From: Bryobacterales bacterium
GTDB taxonomy: Bacteria > Acidobacteriota > Terriglobia > Bryobacterales > UBA6623
DNA length: 64,000 nt
Assembly: GCA_028819255.1 (NCBI GenBank)
Contig: JAPPMB010000015.1
Coordinates: forward strand, 139,226-203,225
Direction of reading: 5' to 3'
Shown here: positions 59,737 to 64,000 of the stretch, in pieces
Position numbering within the stretch: position 1 is the first letter of the stretch
Layout of the letters: every line of letters starts with the position of its first letter
Notes under the pieces: generated by a model
What the model was told of the DNA's origin: nothing
The model's input: the letters and a program-made list of their open reading frames with translations, nothing else
Databases searched by the model: none
Translations under genes and position numbers: made by a program

Positions 59737-61257
59737 ATGGCATTTGTTCGTCTCCTCGTTCTCGCCTGCCTGCCGGCCCTGGGCCTCTCGGCGCCGAACA
59801 TCATCTTCGTCATGAGCGACGACCACGCCGTGCCGGCGCTCAGCGCTTACGGCGGAGGCCTGATTTCCACTCCCTACTTGGACCGCCTCGCGACCGAGGG
59901 CGCCCGTTTCGACGCCGCATTCGTGACCAACTCGATCTGCACGCCCAGCAGAGCGGTGGTGCTGACCGGCAAACACAGCCACAAGAACGGTGTCCTGACC
60001 CTGGTCGACACGTTCGACGGCTCTCAGCCGACGCTCGCCAAGTACCTTCAGGAGGCCGGCTACCACACCGGGATGGTCGGGAAGTGGCACCTCAAGAGCG
60101 AGCCGACCGGATTCGACGAGTACGCCGTCCTGCCCGGACAGGGCCTCTACTACGATCCGTTTCTCCGCCACACGGGAAAGTGGCCCGAGCAGGAGCGGCA
60201 CGAAGGCTACGTGACGGACGTTATTACCGACCACGCCCTCCGCTTTCTGGAGAGCCGTCCAGCCGAGAAGCCGTTCTTCCTGATGTACCACCACAAGGCG
60301 CCCCACGATGTGTTCGTCCCGAAACGGGAGCACGTCGGGCTGTTCCCGGAGCATATCCCTGAGCCGCCAACGCTGAATGAAGACGTGTCAGACCGGATCG
60401 CACTGCGGGAGACGGTCGAGAAGATCGGCCACAGGCACACTTCCTACGGCGTGCCTGAATGGGGCTGGTTCCTCAGGAGAGTCCGGTACGCTCCGCAGGA
60501 GATTGCCCGGTGGGAGCGAGACCTGGCGGGGCTCTCGGGGCCCCAGTTGCGGAGTGCCCAGTACCAGATCTACATGCGCCGCTACCTGCAGTGCGTCCAC
60601 TCGATTGACGAGAACATGGGCCGCCTCTTGGACTACCTGGACGAGGAGGGCCTGACGCGCAACACGGTCGTGGCGTACACCTCCGATCAGGGGTTCTTCC
60701 TGGGCGAGCACGGACTGTACGACAAGCGATTCATGTACGAACCGGCGTTCCGCATTCCGCTGCTCGTTCGATGGCCTGCCGAGATCGGAGCCGGCACAGT
60801 GAGCGCGGAACTGGTCCAGAACCTCGACTTCGCCCCAACCCTGCTGGAAGCTGCCGGCGTGGATGTCCCGCCGGACATGCAGGGCCGGAGTTTCCTGGAC
60901 CTCGCCCGGGGGAAGACGCCGACCGACTGGCGGGATTCCGTCTACTATCGCTACTGGATGAGCCGCGCCCACTTCAACATTCCCAGTCACCTGGGAGTTC
61001 GGACCAAGCGGTACAAGCTCATCTACTTCAACGACAGCCCGCTCGGCCCCGACGGGAAGACGCTTGTCAACGGCGCCCGCCCGAACGTCCGCGACCCGTT
61101 CTGGGAACTCTACGATCTGGATGAGGATCCGCTGGAACTCCGAAACGTCTATCACGAAGCCGAATACCAGGATCGAGTCCGTACCCTCACGCGGCGCCTC
61201 GTCGAACTGCGCGCGCTGTATGAGGACGACCGGGACGGACTCGACCTGGGCTTGTAG
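59737..61257 (+). CDS. Exported sulfatase
   Basis: A 506-residue type I sulfatase with a Sec signal (MAFVRLLVLACLPALGLSAP). Catalytic start NIIFVMSDDHAVPALSAYGG; formylglycine motif SICTPSRAVVLTGKHSHKNG; YHTGMVGKWHLKSEPTGFDE; PFFLMYHHKAPHDVFVPKRE; VVAYTSDQGFFLGEHGLYDK; and C-terminal ELYDLDEDPLELRNVYHEAE. It resembles iduronate/N-sulfoglucosamine-type sulfatases of the planctomycete kind. It follows the GH51 gene by 26 nt but has its own -10 box. Together with the other sulfatase it points to a diet of sulfated polysaccharide, as in marine or sponge habitats (inference). Confidence 0.93.
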   Translation: MAFVRLLVLACLPALGLSAPNIIFVMSDDHAVPALSAYGGGLISTPYLDRLATEGARFDAAFVTNSICTPSRAVVLTGKHSHKNGVLTLVDTFDGSQPTLAKYLQEAGYHTGMVGKWHLKSEPTGFDEYAVLPGQGLYYDPFLRHTGKWPEQERHEGYVTDVITDHALRFLESRPAEKPFFLMYHHKAPHDVFVPKREHVGLFPEHIPEPPTLNEDVSDRIALRETVEKIGHRHTSYGVPEWGWFLRRVRYAPQEIARWERDLAGLSGPQLRSAQYQIYMRRYLQCVHSIDENMGRLLDYLDEEGLTRNTVVAYTSDQGFFLGEHGLYDKRFMYEPAFRIPLLVRWPAEIGAGTVSAELVQNLDFAPTLLEAAGVDVPPDMQGRSFLDLARGKTPTDWRDSVYYRYWMSRAHFNIPSHLGVRTKRYKLIYFNDSPLGPDGKTLVNGARPNVRDPFWELYDLDEDPLELRNVYHEAEYQDRVRTLTRRLVELRALYEDDRDGLDLGL

Positions 61258-61447
61258 AGTCCGTCGCTGTCCCGGGCTGCAAGCGGCCGCATCCCGGACT
61301 CGGGCGGGCCGCGCATCGTGACTGCCCGCCTCGCACTGGCCGCACGCGGGCGAACGCCGAACCCTCGTCCGGAACACCAGCCGGGCGAATCGAGTCGACA
61401 GGCTCTTGCGGGACCCCGACCGTCCCCGGACCGCGGCGACCTCCCGC

Positions 61448-62734
61448 TCACGCGAACAGCGGGAGCTCTGCGGTGTTGTTGAAGGGGAATCGCCGGCTGT
61501 CTTCGGTGTCGGCCACGCCGAGGTACCGCCGGAGCGCCTTGTGGATGTGCTTGGGGTGGATCAGTGTCCCAAACGAGTCGTCCCGCTGGAGAGTGAGAGG
61601 ATTGATCTTGTGCGCAAAGTGCCGCTCGTCCGTCTTTCCCACAACCCGATTGGTCCAGCGCTGGTTCTTCTCCATCACAAGAAAGCTCCCGATCGGCCAA
61701 TGGTCCTTGCCCATTTCGGCGTTGTACTTGTTGGTCCGGCCGAAGTCGGAACCCATCACGACCACGAGACGATCGGCGACTCCGTGGAGTTCGGCGTAGT
61801 CCCAGAGGTAGTCGACCGAATGCGTCAGGTTTCCCAGCAGCCAGCCTTGGTCGCGGTCGTGATCGTCATGCGTGTCGAAGCCGCCTAGGCGCAAGTCCGC
61901 GCTGACCGCAACCCCCGCCTTGAACGCCAGCACCGTCAGCTGCACCTGCCGCTTGAGCGTGCTCCGGAAGAGGTTGAACTCCTCAACCACCTGCAGGTCA
62001 TCGGCTTCGGGAATCATGTCCGCGTACGATCGCAGCCCTTCCGCCGCTTCCGGGCCGAGGGCGGCGGCGTAGAGTTCCCTGTTCCGGGCGTCCCGCGGCA
62101 TGAGATTGGGAGCGGCTGCCAGCCGGGCCTGCCGCGCGTCGCGATGAAGCGTGATCGACGACCAGTCGTCGGAGTTGAAGTACGGTCGCCGATTCGGATC
62201 CCCGAGGGTCAGCTCCGGCTTCGCGATGTTCCGAATCTCGTTGGGGTTGTTCACGCGGGTGAACACGGTGACGCCGGCCGTGTTCGAGAACCCGCCGAAA
62301 CTCAGGTACGGCATCGACAGGCCGCCACCATTGTGCGCGGCCAGCAAGGCGGTGGTCGTCGGGTACCCTTCGGAAATCCGTCCGCTCCAGTTATGCACGA
62401 CGCCTGCGGTGTGAGAATTGGTTTGGGCGTCCACTCCGTTCACAACCAGAATGCGCTGGTAGTACTTGTCGAAGAAGGCCTGGTTCCTCGCGAACGGAGC
62501 GTATCGGATGTTGCCTGCCTGCCGGACCTCGCCCGCCTGCGCCCAGTGGTTGATGATCGGCTCGCCAGCCACGTTTGTCTTTGGATCGCAGAAGCTGGTG
62601 GGGTCCCAGCCGCCGTCCGCCTGGATGAACACGAACAGCTTGCCGCTGTAATCTGCGGCTCTCGCCAAGGGCACACGGAAGCCGGACACCGCCCCGACGC
62701 CCAGCATGGTCTGCATGAAGCTACGGCGATTCAT
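61448..62734 (-). CDS. DUF1501 exported protein (third pair)
   Basis: A 428-residue DUF1501 protein with a twin-arginine signal (MNRRSFMQTMLGVGAVSG). Segments: GKLFVFIQADGGWDPTSFCD, NHWAQAGEVRQAGNIRYAPF, ILVVNGVDAQTNSHTAGVVH, SADLRLGGFDTHDDHDRDQG, WDYAELHGVADRLVVVMGSD followed by FGRTNKYNAEMGKDHWPIGS. It is the short, compact subgroup that pairs with DUF1588/DUF1592-type cytochrome proteins. It starts 11 nt after the stop of such a gene and is probably the second gene of its operon. Confidence 0.9.
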   Translation of the reverse strand: MNRRSFMQTMLGVGAVSGFRVPLARAADYSGKLFVFIQADGGWDPTSFCDPKTNVAGEPIINHWAQAGEVRQAGNIRYAPFARNQAFFDKYYQRILVVNGVDAQTNSHTAGVVHNWSGRISEGYPTTTALLAAHNGGGLSMPYLSFGGFSNTAGVTVFTRVNNPNEIRNIAKPELTLGDPNRRPYFNSDDWSSITLHRDARQARLAAAPNLMPRDARNRELYAAALGPEAAEGLRSYADMIPEADDLQVVEEFNLFRSTLKRQVQLTVLAFKAGVAVSADLRLGGFDTHDDHDRDQGWLLGNLTHSVDYLWDYAELHGVADRLVVVMGSDFGRTNKYNAEMGKDHWPIGSFLVMEKNQRWTNRVVGKTDERHFAHKINPLTLQRDDSFGTLIHPKHIHKALRRYLGVADTEDSRRFPFNNTAELPLFA

Positions 62735-62745
62735 CCGTTCCTCCT

Positions 62746-64000
62746 TTAGAAGTACAGGTACCGGTAGTCAGTCAACAGGTAGGCGAGCGTGACGACCCAC
62801 GTCCGGACTACGTACTGCGGATCAAGCTTGTCGATGCCCCGGCTGAACGGGCGGACGAGATCGAGATTCAACTGGCTGCCGCCGTACGTGGCGTATCGCC
62901 AGGCATCGTCCACAAGCCCGTCAAAGTAGAGATGATCCCCTGAGTCGGTGCAGTTGAAGCCCGAACCGGAGAGTCGGATGCCCTCGGAGTCCCTCTTGCG
63001 GTTCCAGACCTCAACAAAAAGGTCGTAGGCCGCGTTGACATCCGGCGAATCGATCGCCACGGTCATGCCGAAGAGCTTCCGGTGCAAGTCAGCGAGCTTG
63101 CTCCGAATCGCAATCTCCCCCTGGGAGCTGCCGTCCTTCGATTCCACGTCAATCGCGAGGCGGGCCGCCTCATCACCGGCTCGATCCTGATGAGCTGTGA
63201 CGAGGACGCTGTAGACGCCGTCGACCGCGATCTCGACCGGGACCTCCAGCGAACAATTGGAAGACATCCGGTAGAACTCCCCGCGCGCGCGGCCGCAATC
63301 CTGCCGGCCAAGAGACTCCAACTCGACCGCCGCCACGGCCAAGCCGCTGCCGTGACGGACTACCAGCCGATCCAGGCTCAGGTTCCGATCAAGAGGGTTG
63401 CCCTCGCTGTCCTGCTGCCCCCCGGACACGTTGTTGTTCGTAAAGGCGAGACGGACGGTCTTGGAACCCGCGGCCAGCGGAACTTCGAAGCCGACCTCCT
63501 GGCGGGTCTCCCAGGTCTCCGCCGTCACGTCGAACTGCCCGGCGGTCTCCGAGAAAGGAGTGTCAAAGAGCGTGATTCCATCGAACAGCAAGCGCTTCTC
63601 TTCGGGCCAGTAGTAGAACTCCCGGCGCACGATCGGGCAGCTCACTTCCGCGGCATGGCTCTGGGCGACCGCAGCCATCAGAGGCGTCATGTCGCCCGTT
63701 CTCTCGATGATCCCGTCAGAGTCGATCCCGCCGTAGAGGAGCTGATATCCGCTGAACCCCTGCGGGTCGTGCAGCTTGCTCCTCGTCTCTCCGAGTCCGA
63801 AGGGTTTCTGCATCCGCCTGCCCCAGACGTATCCGGTGAGAGCTTTCGTCTTGGCAGCGAGTTCCTCGGGAGTAAGCAGCCGTGCCACGCCCGCGTCGCG
63901 AAGCGCTGCTGCACGGACCGGGTCGTCGCCCGTCACCGACTCGGCTCGGAACCACGGGGAAAGCGCAATTTCGGCGAGCAGGTCCTTTGCGTTGTAGGGA
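62746..64000 (-). CDS. DUF1588/DUF1592-type cytochrome-like protein, C-terminal part (runs off the right edge)
   Basis: The last ~417 residues of a longer protein; the frame is open to base 64000 with no start visible. PYNAKDLLAEIALSPWFRAE is the usual junction of the DUF1592 domain to the final part. LTPEELAAKTKALTGYVWGR follows, then a beta-sandwich module resembling CBM60-like or xylan-binding domains: ETWETRQEVGFEVPLAAGSK, TVRLAFTNNNVSGGQQ, SLEVPVEIAVDGVYSVLVTA and DRAGDEAARLAIDV. It ends RTWVVTLAYLLTDYRYLYF. The haem motifs expected in the N-terminal part lie beyond the window. It is operonic with the DUF1501 gene at 61448. Confidence 0.8.
   Translation of the reverse strand, partial: PYNAKDLLAEIALSPWFRAESVTGDDPVRAAALRDAGVARLLTPEELAAKTKALTGYVWGRRMQKPFGLGETRSKLHDPQGFSGYQLLYGGIDSDGIIERTGDMTPLMAAVAQSHAAEVSCPIVRREFYYWPEEKRLLFDGITLFDTPFSETAGQFDVTAETWETRQEVGFEVPLAAGSKTVRLAFTNNNVSGGQQDSEGNPLDRNLSLDRLVVRHGSGLAVAAVELESLGRQDCGRARGEFYRMSSNCSLEVPVEIAVDGVYSVLVTAHQDRAGDEAARLAIDVESKDGSSQGEIAIRSKLADLHRKLFGMTVAIDSPDVNAAYDLFVEVWNRKRDSEGIRLSGSGFNCTDSGDHLYFDGLVDDAWRYATYGGSQLNLDLVRPFSRGIDKLDPQYVVRTWVVTLAYLLTDYRYLYF

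Noticed and set aside
1..64000. CRISPR arrays, rRNA genes, prophage.
   Set aside because: No regularly spaced direct repeats, no rRNA segments and no phage structural genes were seen on reading both strands.

Overview
The window is GC-rich, densely coded bacterial chromosome. It most likely comes from an Acidobacteriota member near the Bryobacterales/Solibacter group. The basis is a VWFA-related protein of the type named after Acidobacteria, a TonB receptor with an N-terminal carboxypeptidase-regulatory domain, repeated DUF1501/DUF1549/DUF1553 'planctomycete-type' pairs, and sulfatases. This is family-level inference; no rRNA gene or other phylogenetic marker was tested.

Layout. 1-7.3 kb: a DeoC-fold protein that has lost its catalytic residues, a small conserved protein, a large TonB-dependent receptor, and stretches of decayed sequence. 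7.3-14 kb: SIS sugar-phosphate protein, MsrA, TerB protein, then a minus-strand cell-surface group (degenerate RfaE-like nucleotidyltransferase, GT9 heptosyltransferase, SGNH hydrolase) and two convergent methyltransferases. 14-21 kb: DUF1501 + DUF1549/1553 pair, dnaB, and uppS-cdsA (lipid carrier and phospholipid precursors). 21.5-28.3 kb: a frameshifted SDH-type protease gene, the VWFA protein, then a plus-strand run TrmB regulator-galU-pncA-Nudix-hemH that runs into rnpB (RNase P RNA) on the opposite strand. 28.7-36.5 kb: second DUF1501/PSD1 pair, divergent from a 990-residue haem-binding lipoprotein. 36.6-43.7 kb: DedA-like protein, Tat-exported LolA-like protein, glnE, DUF1080 protein, dnaG. 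43.7-47 kb: an accessory island with a palindrome, a visibly AT-richer ankyrin-membrane/small-membrane gene pair, an IS4-type transposase remnant and an orphan secreted protein. 47-50.7 kb: an MrfA/MrfB-like DNA repair pair. 50.8-61.3 kb: a PHP-domain exported protein, a beta-lactamase-fold hydrolase, and sulfatase-GH51-sulfatase, which suggests breakdown of sulfated, arabinose-containing glycans. 61.4-64 kb: third DUF1501 pair, cut by the right edge.

A striking regulatory pattern: several genes that head a transcription unit have a good -10 hexamer (TATAAT, TAGAAT, TACAAT) only 6-8 nt before the start codon and no Shine-Dalgarno sequence. Several genes inside operons, and some single genes, have clear Shine-Dalgarno sequences. 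This suggests leaderless mRNAs are common in this organism. The best candidates for something new are the ankyrin/small-membrane gene pair and the two enzyme-fold proteins that have lost their catalytic motifs.
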